Source: JAJYIV01 sp964616135 (GTDB lineage: Bacteria > Patescibacteriota > Patescibacteriia > UBA9934 > GWF2-40-263). Taken from it: 5,982 bases of DNA. Position numbers and translations under genes: made by a program. Under the pieces are notes generated by a model that saw only the letters and a program-made list of their open reading frames with translations, was not told where the DNA came from and ran no database searches. The stretch is from assembly GCA_964616135.1 (NCBI GenBank), contig CAZTTQ010000035.1, positions 1 through 5,982 of the forward strand, read 5' to 3'. Below are positions 1 through 4,924 of the stretch, one piece after another (positions within the stretch are counted from its first letter, which is position 1; each line of letters opens with the position of its first letter).

Positions 1-24
1 GACGGCGGCACCGCCCGGCGCTAA
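1..24 (+). CDS. 3' end of an unidentified plus-strand gene (partial)
   Basis: Frame 1 is open from the first base and reads DGGTARR before a TAA at 22-24. Seven residues do not allow a family call. The reason to think a real gene ends here is the perfect 12-bp hairpin that starts two bases after the stop, placed as a terminator would be. It would be convergent with the M16 peptidase gene. It could equally be non-coding sequence that happens to be open. Confidence 0.3.
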   Translation, partial: DGGTARR

Positions 25-26
25 TC

Positions 27-54
27 AAATGGACTCCCCACCGGGAGTCCATTT
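27..54. terminator. Perfect 12-bp hairpin, probable terminator
   Basis: Bases 27-38 pair perfectly with 43-54 around the loop CACC. The GC-rich part is GGACTCCC/GGGAGTCC with an A/T-rich base, giving ATTTTGG on the plus strand and ATTTGATT on the minus strand. The U-tract is short, so either direction is possible. Its position just after the TAA at 22-24 suggests it ends the plus-strand gene, with some back-up for the peptidase transcript coming the other way. Confidence 0.55.
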
Positions 55-68
55 TGGTTGCCGAAAAG

Positions 69-107
69 AAAAAACCGCCCGGCCTCCGAGTGGGAGGCGC
101 GGGCGGT
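69..107 (-). terminator. Intrinsic terminator of the M16 peptidase gene
   Basis: Bases 74-87 pair with 93-107 (14 bp, one bulged base at 99) around the loop GAGTG. On the minus strand the stem is followed directly by TTTTTT, one C and TTTT. The last base of the peptidase stop codon (complement of 107) is the first base of the stem, so the gene ends inside its own terminator. Stem, loop and U-tract are all textbook quality. Confidence 0.9.
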
Positions 108-1357
108 CAGGGCGCGATAATGACGGTCGCTTGCTTGGCGGGATCGAGCAGCCGGCGCGCCTCGTCGCGAATACGGTCTGGGTCGGACGGGGCCCGGTCA
201 TCTCGCTCTGGCTTCTCCGTCTTGCGGGCACCGGCGGATTCCCGCCGGCCGTCTTCCTGTCCATGCATAAGAGCGACAATCGAAGACGGTGACCGGTAAG
301 CAGCAGGTTTCCGATTGCCTCCCTCGTCGTCTTCCTCCTCGTTTTTCTCGGCCGCGATGGCGTCCGCCAACCACGAGGGAATTCGGACGGAACGAAGTTC
401 CTCAAAGAGGTCCTCCGACACGCGCTCAACGGTCTCCAGGTGTTCCGGCCGTGTGAGCAATCGGACGGCGCATACCTTCTGCGGAAAGAACTGGAAGTCG
501 TGCAGATTGAGCTTGTAGATCAATCCGCGGTCAAAGCGCAGTCGGCGATAGAGCAGACCGTAGGACCAACCGGCCAGTGCCGACCACACTTCGGACGTTT
601 CCCATTTCGGCTTGGAAGGCCAAACGAAATTAACGGACGTGTGCTCGTCATTCGGTTCCGAGATGTGGAAACGGCCGGGATGGAGATCGGGGACGGTGAT
701 GCGCGGGGAGGCGCGGCCGGTCGTCTCCGGCACGGCGACCGAGGCAACGGCCTCCACGATGTCCTGATGCGTTCCGCGACCGGCGTAGAACACGCGGGTA
801 ACCGCGGGTCCGTAGTGAGTGGCATGGAGCTCGCGGATGCGGTCCATCGTGTGTCGCCGCGCATCCTGGTCGTGAAAAAACGGGGCGAGCACGTGGTACA
901 AGGAACGGATCCACGCTCCCTGCACGCGCCACGGCACCGCTTTCTCACGCTCTTCCTGGAAGACGATGCCCTTCTCCACGGCGAAATGACTCTCCGACCA
1001 GACCGGGTGAAAGAGGGCCCGTAGAACCAAGCGGATGCCCTCACCCGCCTGATCAGACGGACCCGTCAGGACGTAGTGGGTGTGCGTATCGCGCGTTTGG
1101 CCATCGACGTGGAACCCACGCGTCGTCACCGTGTCCATCCACGGACGCTGACCGTGGATGTCATGGGAGAGCAGCAGGTGCTCCAGCAGATGGGTGGCGC
1201 CGGGTCGGTCCCCGTCCGAATAGCGCCCCACGTCTACGACAACGCGGATCGCCATGTCCTTCCAGGCATCTCCGCACACCGTGTGGACCTCGATGCCGTT
1301 CGGAAGAACGGACCGGCGTCCGAGGTACGAACCGTACGAACGATCTTCGATTGTCAT
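107..1357 (-). CDS. M16 (insulinase/pitrilysin-like) zinc metallopeptidase
   Basis: A 416-residue protein of the M16 peptidase family, which degrades peptides or processes precursors with a zinc at an inverted HxxEH motif. The N-terminus has the family's LPNGIEV strand (18-24). The zinc motif is H56-L-L-E59-H60. A third ligand is plausible at E135 or E136 in FQEEREK, the usual distance downstream. The second-half signature, typically RE..GLaY, appears as RRLRFDRGLIYKL near 271-283. The protein ends with the usual edge strand (TVIIAP). Residues about 336-395 are unusual: a charged, low-complexity stretch (KNEEEDDEGG, then many R, E, K and D) replaces part of the normal helical second domain. 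No signal peptide is seen, so it is probably cytoplasmic. The ATG at 1357 has an AGGAG eight bases upstream. It is a single gene, divergent from adk. Substrate unknown. Confidence 0.87.
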   Translation of the reverse strand: MTIEDRSYGSYLGRRSVLPNGIEVHTVCGDAWKDMAIRVVVDVGRYSDGDRPGATHLLEHLLLSHDIHGQRPWMDTVTTRGFHVDGQTRDTHTHYVLTGPSDQAGEGIRLVLRALFHPVWSESHFAVEKGIVFQEEREKAVPWRVQGAWIRSLYHVLAPFFHDQDARRHTMDRIRELHATHYGPAVTRVFYAGRGTHQDIVEAVASVAVPETTGRASPRITVPDLHPGRFHISEPNDEHTSVNFVWPSKPKWETSEVWSALAGWSYGLLYRRLRFDRGLIYKLNLHDFQFFPQKVCAVRLLTRPEHLETVERVSEDLFEELRSVRIPSWLADAIAAEKNEEEDDEGGNRKPAAYRSPSSIVALMHGQEDGRRESAGARKTEKPERDDRAPSDPDRIRDEARRLLDPAKQATVIIAP

Positions 1358-1372
1358 GGAGCAAACTCCTCA

Positions 1373-1390
1373 CCCGTCAGGATTGACGGG
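1373..1390 (-). other. Perfect 7-bp hairpin at the predicted 5' end of the peptidase mRNA
   Basis: CCCGTCA (1373-1379) and TGACGGG (1384-1390) are perfect inverted repeats around GGAT. If the proposed promoter is right, transcription starts near 1391, so the mRNA would begin almost exactly with this stem, followed closely by the AGGAG ribosome binding site. It could be a transcript-stabilising 5' hairpin or a protein-binding operator. Confidence 0.45.
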
Positions 1391-1397
1391 ACGTCAG

Positions 1398-1426
1398 AAC
1401 CTACCGTTTTTTGGGCAGTTCGTCAA
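1398..1426 (-). promoter_or_regulatory. Candidate promoter of the M16 peptidase gene
   Basis: On the minus strand, TTGACG (1426-1421, five of six to the -35 consensus) is followed after 17 bases by TAGGTT (1403-1398, three of six to TATAAT). The spacing is ideal but the -10 box is poor. The predicted start near 1391 gives a leader of about 34 bases. No clearly better alternative was found in the divergent region. Confidence 0.35.
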
Positions 1427-1492
1427 CGGCTTGCCCTCCCCCAGCAGAGTGCTACGGTGGAGGTCAGAGGCTTATTCCTAACAGGAGGGCCT

Positions 1493-2041
1493 ATGAAGAT
1501 CTTGCTCTACGGCCCGCCCGGGGCCGGAAAAGACACGCAGGGCCACCTTCTGGCAGCTCATTACCAGGTGCCGTTCATTTCCACGGGACGGCTGCTGCGG
1601 GAAGAAATGGCACGTCCAACGGAACTGGGCCAGGCCATTGTTCCCTATCTGAATTCGGGCGACATGGTGCCGTACGATTTAGTAGACCAGGTCATGGAGC
1701 ACGCCTTCGGCCAACCAATGGCCCGCCGCGGCTATGTACTCAATGGCTTCCCTCGTACCGCACGGACGTGCGCCTGGTACCTAGCGCGGGAAAAGCCGGA
1801 CCTTGCCCTGGTCATCGAATTGCCGGAGACAGACGTCCGATTCCGCCTTATGCTGCGCGCCCGTTTTGACGACCACCCGGGTGCCATCGACAAACGCCTG
1901 GAGCTCTACCGGACCCATGCCCCGGACGTGCTTGCCGCGCTCGCCAAGGCGGGCGTTCCCATCGTCCGCGTGGACGGGTCGGGGGAAGTCCGAAGCGTGA
2001 CGGAACGCGTGCAAAAGGCGCTGTCCAGGCCGCTCCGTTGA
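1493..2041 (+). CDS. adk: Adenylate kinase family, short-LID form
   Basis: A 182-residue nucleoside monophosphate kinase, most likely adenylate kinase, which interconverts AMP + ATP and 2 ADP in the cytoplasm. The P-loop is GPPGAGKDT (7-15), then the NMP-binding segment ISTGRLLR (29-36), the GFPRT motif (85-89, its Arg88 at the same number as in E. coli) and the RARFDD...R stretch (122-135). The LID domain is collapsed to a few residues with no zinc-binding cysteines, hence the short length against about 214 in E. coli. The reading frame is open back to 1076, but the upstream part is antisense to the peptidase. ATG 1493 has a strong AGGAGG (1483-1488) four bases upstream and begins exactly at the family N-terminus (MKILLYGPPG). 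Two odd residues: Arg33 where the family has Asp (STGD), and Asp14 where GKGT is usual. UMP/CMP kinase activity cannot be excluded. Confidence 0.9.
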   Translation: MKILLYGPPGAGKDTQGHLLAAHYQVPFISTGRLLREEMARPTELGQAIVPYLNSGDMVPYDLVDQVMEHAFGQPMARRGYVLNGFPRTARTCAWYLAREKPDLALVIELPETDVRFRLMLRARFDDHPGAIDKRLELYRTHAPDVLAALAKAGVPIVRVDGSGEVRSVTERVQKALSRPLR

Positions 2042-2066
2042 CAAAACGCCTCGGTTCCCCTATATT
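2038..2066 (+). promoter_or_regulatory. Near-consensus sigma70-type promoter of rpsP
   Basis: A perfect TTGACA (2038-2043) and TATATT (2061-2066, five of six) are separated by exactly 17 bases. The -35 box overlaps the adk stop codon (TGA 2039-2041). Expected start is near 2073, giving an rpsP leader of about 70 bases. It should make rpsP transcription largely independent of adk. Confidence 0.85.
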
Positions 2067-2100
2067 TTGCCCACCGTCAACTCTGACTCACCGGCAGGCC

Positions 2101-2145
2101 ATGGCGTTCACGCGACGCCTACAGCCCAAAGCCAAGTCGCTATGA
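2101..2145 (+). CDS. Possible 14-codon leader ORF overlapping the rpsP start
   Basis: An ATG at 2101 opens a frame reading MAFTRRLQPKAKSL whose TGA (2143-2145) overlaps the rpsP ATG (2142-2144) in an ATGA arrangement typical of translational coupling. It lies wholly in the predicted rpsP leader. Its own ribosome binding site is weak (AGG only two bases before the ATG). rpsP itself has no visible Shine-Dalgarno sequence, so coupling could supply ribosomes. A 14-codon frame can easily arise by chance. Confidence 0.22.
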   Translation: MAFTRRLQPKAKSL

Positions 2146-2468
2146 ACTCCATTCGCCTCTCGCGCGTCGGCCGTAAAAACGCCCCGCAATTCCGCGTCGT
2201 CGTCACCCCCAAGCATAAGGACCCGTGGGGCAAGTCCCTCGACATCGTGGGCCAGTACAACCCGCGCATGAACCCGCCCCAGATCAAGCTTGACGCCGAA
2301 CGCATCAAGTTCTGGATCGCCCAGGGCGCGGAGGTTTCCGACACCGTCTGGAACCTGCTCGTGGACGCCAAGATCGTGGAAGGCAAGAAGGTCGGCGTCA
2401 CCTCCATCTCCAAGGTGCGCGCGACCAAGATCGCCGCGGAAAAGGCCAAGGCCGCTCCCGCCGCGTAA
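2142..2468 (+). CDS. rpsP: 30S ribosomal protein S16
   Basis: A 108-residue S16, a small-subunit protein that binds 16S rRNA and helps assemble the 30S body. It starts with the family pattern IRLSRVGRKNAPQFRVVV (4-21), then KDPWGKSLDIVGQYNP and the helix ERIKFWIAQGAEVSDTV with the conserved GA..SDTV turn. The last 15 residues are a basic, alanine-rich tail. The ATG at 2142 is chosen because it gives the family N-terminus; a longer frame from a TTG at 2067 would begin inside the -10/start-site region of the promoter. No Shine-Dalgarno sequence is visible. It is the end of its own transcription unit and converges on pyrD. In many bacteria rpsP sits beside khpA and trmD; here it is on the opposite strand beyond pyrD. 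Confidence 0.96.
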   Translation: MNSIRLSRVGRKNAPQFRVVVTPKHKDPWGKSLDIVGQYNPRMNPPQIKLDAERIKFWIAQGAEVSDTVWNLLVDAKIVEGKKVGVTSISKVRATKIAAEKAKAAPAA

Positions 2469-2471
2469 CGC

Positions 2472-2499
2472 AAAACGACCTCCCCCGGGAGGTCGTTTT
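2472..2499. terminator. Bidirectional terminator between rpsP and pyrD
   Basis: AAAACGACCTCC (2472-2483) pairs with GGAGGTCGTTTT (2488-2499) around the loop CCCC. The plus strand then reads GTTTG and the minus strand has TTTT at the same place, so it can end both convergent genes. It starts four bases after the rpsP TAA and lies seven bases past the pyrD stop. Confidence 0.9.
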
Positions 2500-2506
2500 G
2501 TTTGCG

Positions 2507-3616
2507 TCAGCGATGCGCGGCGCCGACCGCTTCGGCCACGGAACGGTACCCGTCCCGGCGAAGCAGCGCGGCCAATCCGCGGTTCAATTCGCCGATGAGC
2601 TGGGGCCCTTCAAAAATCATGCCGGTCGCCAATTGCACCAGAGACGCGCCGCGCCGGATTTTTTCATACGCGTCTTCCGCGGTGAACACGCCGCCGGACG
2701 CGATGAAGACGAACCGGTCCTTGAACGCCTGGTACGCGAGCGACAATTGCTCGTTCCCAATGGCGAAGGTCGGCCGGCCGCTCACGCCGCCCTTGTCCAA
2801 TCCGGTGATCTCCTCACGGACGATTTCCGGCCGGTCGCGCTTCTTGGTCAGGTTGGACAGGATGAACCCGTGCACGCGGTGCGCGGCGGCCACCTCCATC
2901 AGCCGGCGCGTTTCTTCAAACGGCGCGTCCACCGGCAATTTCAGAAACACCGGTTTCTTGGTCGGAATCGCATCAAGGACCGCGAGCAGTTTTTCCAACC
3001 GGTCCGGATCCGTGAACGGTTCCCCGCCGCAGGTGTTCGGACAACTCACGTTCACGGCGAAATATTCCCCGATGTCGGCGAACGCGCGGAAGGCCTTGGC
3101 GTAGTCCGCGATCCCCTCCTCCACGCCGGCGAATGCCGGCAGGTTGGTGCGAGCGACGCTCGTTCCGATCGGAATCCGGAACGTTTCTCCGCGCAAACGG
3201 GCGCTAATGGCCTCACATCCGTCGTTTTTCAACCCGTAATACACCACCAATCCCTTTGATTCCGGCAAACGCCACAGGCGCGGGCGCGGATTTCCCTCGC
3301 ACGGCTCGCCGGTCACCGAACCGATTTCCTCAAAACCGAACCCGACGTCCGGCATGATCCGGGTCAAGCGGGCGTTCTTATCAAACCCGGCCGTCAGGCC
3401 GATCGGATTCGGAAACCGGATCCCTGCCACGTCCTGGACCAACACGGGGTCCTGGTACCGGAGGACGAACGCGGTCAGGTTCCGCAGGAACGCAAAACGC
3501 CCGACCCGCTCCCCTATCCACGACACGGCGTCATGCACGTCTTCCGGATCCCTCCGGAAGAAAAACGGCTTGGCGACATGGCGGTAGGCGAGGTGCAGGA
3601 AGGACGTGGCAAACAT
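2507..3616 (-). CDS. pyrD: Dihydroorotate dehydrogenase, class 2-like
   Basis: A 369-residue flavoprotein that oxidises dihydroorotate to orotate in pyrimidine synthesis. The N-terminal segment (FLHLAYRHVAKPFFFRRDPEDVHD, about 6-29) is the helical extension by which class 2 enzymes contact the membrane and quinone. FMN and substrate motifs follow: GLTAGFDKN (73-81), EEIGSVTGEP (96-105), NVSCPNT (189-195), FLKLPVD (224-230), SNLT (254-257), GGVSGRP (276-282), and the phosphate-binding ASGGV and TGMIF (306-310, 331-335). Cys192 sits where class 2 enzymes normally have the catalytic serine (NxSSPNT); cysteine there is a class 1 trait. ATG 3616 is chosen because it gives the usual class 2 N-terminus; the frame continues to 3718 but that part overlaps trmD. 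No Shine-Dalgarno sequence is visible. It starts 11 bases after trmD stops, so the two are probably cotranscribed. Confidence 0.93.
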   Translation of the reverse strand: MFATSFLHLAYRHVAKPFFFRRDPEDVHDAVSWIGERVGRFAFLRNLTAFVLRYQDPVLVQDVAGIRFPNPIGLTAGFDKNARLTRIMPDVGFGFEEIGSVTGEPCEGNPRPRLWRLPESKGLVVYYGLKNDGCEAISARLRGETFRIPIGTSVARTNLPAFAGVEEGIADYAKAFRAFADIGEYFAVNVSCPNTCGGEPFTDPDRLEKLLAVLDAIPTKKPVFLKLPVDAPFEETRRLMEVAAAHRVHGFILSNLTKKRDRPEIVREEITGLDKGGVSGRPTFAIGNEQLSLAYQAFKDRFVFIASGGVFTAEDAYEKIRRGASLVQLATGMIFEGPQLIGELNRGLAALLRRDGYRSVAEAVGAAHR

Positions 3617-3627
3617 ACGGAAATGAA

Positions 3628-4305
3628 TTACGTGGATTGCGAAGGTCCTCGATGGGACTCGCGCCAGGCGGCAATGGCCGCATGGTTGCCGGATTGCAGG
3701 ACCTCGGGGATCTTCCAACCATTGTACTCGACCGGTTTGGTGTACTGCGGGTATTCCAACCAGCCTTCCGGCCCGTGGCTTTCCTCGGCGAGCGATTCCT
3801 TTGCTCCCAAGACGCCCGGAACGTTGCGCGCGATGGCGTCCGTCATGACGAGCGCGGGCAGTTCCCCGCCGGTCAACACGTAATTGCCGATGGAAAAAGT
3901 TTCGTCGGCCAAGTGTTCGCGCACGCGTTCGTCGATGCCCTCATAGCGGCCACAGAGAAAGACCAATTGATCGTACGCGGCCAGGCGCTTCGCGTCCGCC
4001 TGCGTGAACGGCTTGCCGCTCGCCGCCGTCATGATCACGCGGACCTTCTTCTTTCCCTTCATTTTGATCTTTTTGAGGGCCAGGTCGAACGGTTCCACCT
4101 TCATCACCATGCCGGCGCCGCCGCCGTAGGGCGTGTCGTCCGTGGTGCGGTGCTTGTCCAACGCCCATTGGCGCAGGTCCTGCGCGCGGATCTCGATTTT
4201 TCCGTCTTTCTGCGCGCGCCCCAACATGGACGCGTTGGCATATCCGCCAATCATGTCTGGAAAAATAGTCACGATGTCGAACACGCGCTTTTTCGCCTTG
4301 GGCAT
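3628..4305 (-). CDS. trmD: tRNA (guanine-N1)-methyltransferase TrmD
   Basis: A 225-residue SPOUT methyltransferase that makes m1G37 in tRNA from S-adenosylmethionine, preventing +1 frameshifts; it acts as a knotted homodimer. Visible motifs: VFDIVTIFPDM (8-18), DDTPYGGGAGMVMK (56-69), LCGRYEGIDERV (117-128), the knot segment SIGNYVLTGGELPA (138-151), then LEYPQYTKP (183-191) and SGNHAAIAAWR near the end. The catalytic Asp of EDSF-type sequences seems to be Glu175 (EESH). ATG 4305 gives the family N-terminus after a short basic MPKAKKR; an in-frame ATG at 4344 would read through the hairpin at 4308-4337. No Shine-Dalgarno sequence is visible. It is followed after 11 bases by pyrD. In many bacteria trmD lies just downstream of khpA, and here only the repeat-bounded insert separates them. 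Confidence 0.96.
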   Translation of the reverse strand: MPKAKKRVFDIVTIFPDMIGGYANASMLGRAQKDGKIEIRAQDLRQWALDKHRTTDDTPYGGGAGMVMKVEPFDLALKKIKMKGKKKVRVIMTAASGKPFTQADAKRLAAYDQLVFLCGRYEGIDERVREHLADETFSIGNYVLTGGELPALVMTDAIARNVPGVLGAKESLAEESHGPEGWLEYPQYTKPVEYNGWKIPEVLQSGNHAAIAAWRESHRGPSQST

Positions 4306-4307
4306 AC

Positions 4308-4337
4308 AAAAAGGATACGCCGGAGCGTACCCTTTTT
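4308..4337 (-). terminator. UNCG-capped terminator-like hairpin just before trmD
   Basis: Bases 4308-4320 pair with 4325-4337. Read on the plus strand there is one A-C mismatch (4315/4330) and the loop is CGGA. Read on the minus strand the mismatch becomes a G-U pair and the loop becomes UCCG closed by C-G, a very stable UNCG tetraloop, followed by TTTTT. It therefore appears made for minus-strand RNA. It lies 27 bases past the left repeat copy, as if it were the original terminator of khpA, and ends two bases before the trmD ATG, so it may also attenuate trmD. Confidence 0.65.
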
Positions 4338-4364
4338 TGCGCATTTTGTCGAGCGTCGCCGTTT

Positions 4365-4390
4365 TAGATCAACAAGTCGTCCACGGACGT
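4365..4390. repeat. Left copy of the 26-bp direct repeat (relic of khpA 3' end)
   Basis: Identical over 26 bases to 4926-4951. It begins TAGATCAACAAGTCG and ends CCACGGACGT. On the minus strand it reads TSVDDLLI followed by a TAA (4366-4364), the same last eight residues as khpA. Flanking bases differ on both sides. It contains the dyad CGTCC-AC-GGACG (4378-4389). Read with the terminator-like hairpin beyond it, this is probably the original end of khpA, separated from its gene by an insertion. Confidence 0.85.
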
Positions 4391-4420
4391 CTCGCCGATC
4401 TTCCGGATACGGCATGGGAG

Positions 4421-4426
4421 TATAAT
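4421..4426 (+). promoter_or_regulatory. TATAAT -10 box of the cassette gene
   Basis: A perfect TATAAT lies 43 bases before the ATG at 4469. No recognisable -35 box is found at 15-19 bases upstream, so strength is uncertain. The overlapping minus-strand TATACT (4424-4419) could in principle also fire outward toward trmD. Confidence 0.4.
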
Positions 4427-4468
4427 GCGAAAAGAGATTCCTCCTTGCCTGACAAGACTCGATCCCCT

Positions 4469-4900
4469 ATGGGCAAACCCACTGACACCAGAAAAAATCT
4501 CCTGATGATATTACTGTCCGTCGGGCAGATTGTCGGACAAATGATCGGATTCGCGTCAAACATGCCTGGAGTGGACTTCCCTGGGAAGGCGTATGTGGGA
4601 AATTTCGTCCACGTGGGCCTGTATTCCGTATTTTCGGACTACATCGCCAGAGGGATCGAACGTATTGGTAGGAAAAGAAACAACCTATGGATAAAAACGT
4701 TAGGAAAATACTATAGCGAGATCACCATCCCCATGGTCACCACCTATTTTATTTTAGGAGAGACGGTAATCGATTGGATCCCCTATAACGCAAGGGACGC
4801 ACGGGATTTGTACGCACCGCTTCTTGGTGGCGGATTAGGTTTCTTCTACGCCCGAGAAATGAAACGGAACATGAGACCCGTACAAAAACCGACCTCTTAA
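4469..4900 (+). CDS. Small multi-pass membrane protein, family unrecognised (possibly VanZ-like)
   Basis: A 143-residue protein with about four hydrophobic segments: 11-29 (LLMILLSVGQIVGQMIGFA), roughly 41-60, 84-103 and 114-127. Between the second and third is a basic loop (RGIERIGRKR), and the C-terminus is basic and short. NFVHVGLYSVFSDY and the late RDLYAPLLGGGLGFFYA loosely recall the histidine helix and the D-L-xx-xxGxxxG end of VanZ-type proteins, but this is a weak resemblance and no function is asserted. ATG 4469 is chosen by position; no Shine-Dalgarno sequence is visible and TTG 4445 is an alternative. Codon use is AT-richer than neighbours (TTA, ATA, AGA, AGG occur). It sits alone between direct repeats, and its stop codon lies in the loop of its terminator. 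Confidence 0.7.
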   Translation: MGKPTDTRKNLLMILLSVGQIVGQMIGFASNMPGVDFPGKAYVGNFVHVGLYSVFSDYIARGIERIGRKRNNLWIKTLGKYYSEITIPMVTTYFILGETVIDWIPYNARDARDLYAPLLGGGLGFFYAREMKRNMRPVQKPTS

Positions 4901-4915
4901 CGAGGTCGGTTTTTT
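4884..4915. terminator. Bidirectional terminator of the cassette gene and khpA
   Basis: ACCGACCTC (4888-4896) pairs with GAGGTCGGT (4902-4910) around TTAAC. The plus strand continues TTTTT and the minus strand TTTT from the A-tract 4884-4887. The cassette gene's TAA (4898-4900) is in the loop, and the khpA stop is ten bases to the right, so it can serve both convergent genes and would cut transcription from khpA into trmD. Confidence 0.93.
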
Positions 4916-4924
4916 GATGGGCAA

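Noticed and set aside
440..1024. A 194-codon plus-strand frame opposite the peptidase.
   Set aside because: It is a high-GC shadow of the real gene, with no ribosome binding site or recognisable domain.
1076..1492. The adk frame continues open upstream for 139 codons.
   Set aside because: Most of this part is antisense to the peptidase gene and gives no adk-like residues. The AGGAGG and the family N-terminus both point to ATG 1493.
2067..2141. A 25-residue N-terminal extension of S16 from a TTG.
   Set aside because: The TTG lies directly after the -10 box, before the expected transcript start, and S16 proteins do not carry such an extension.
2498..3259. A 253-codon plus-strand frame opposite pyrD.
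   Set aside because: It begins just after the rpsP terminator and has no family features; PyrD on the other strand is certain.
3637..4425. A 262-codon plus-strand frame opposite trmD.
   Set aside because: It is the antisense shadow of trmD with repetitive, His/Arg-rich composition.
4369..4563. A 64-codon minus-strand frame overlapping the left repeat.
   Set aside because: It is in a different frame from the khpA relic and antisense to the cassette gene; no support.
4469..4924. ATGGGCAA occurs both at the cassette gene start (4469) and just before the right repeat (4917).
   Set aside because: Eight bases in one strand over this length can match by chance and the flanks differ.
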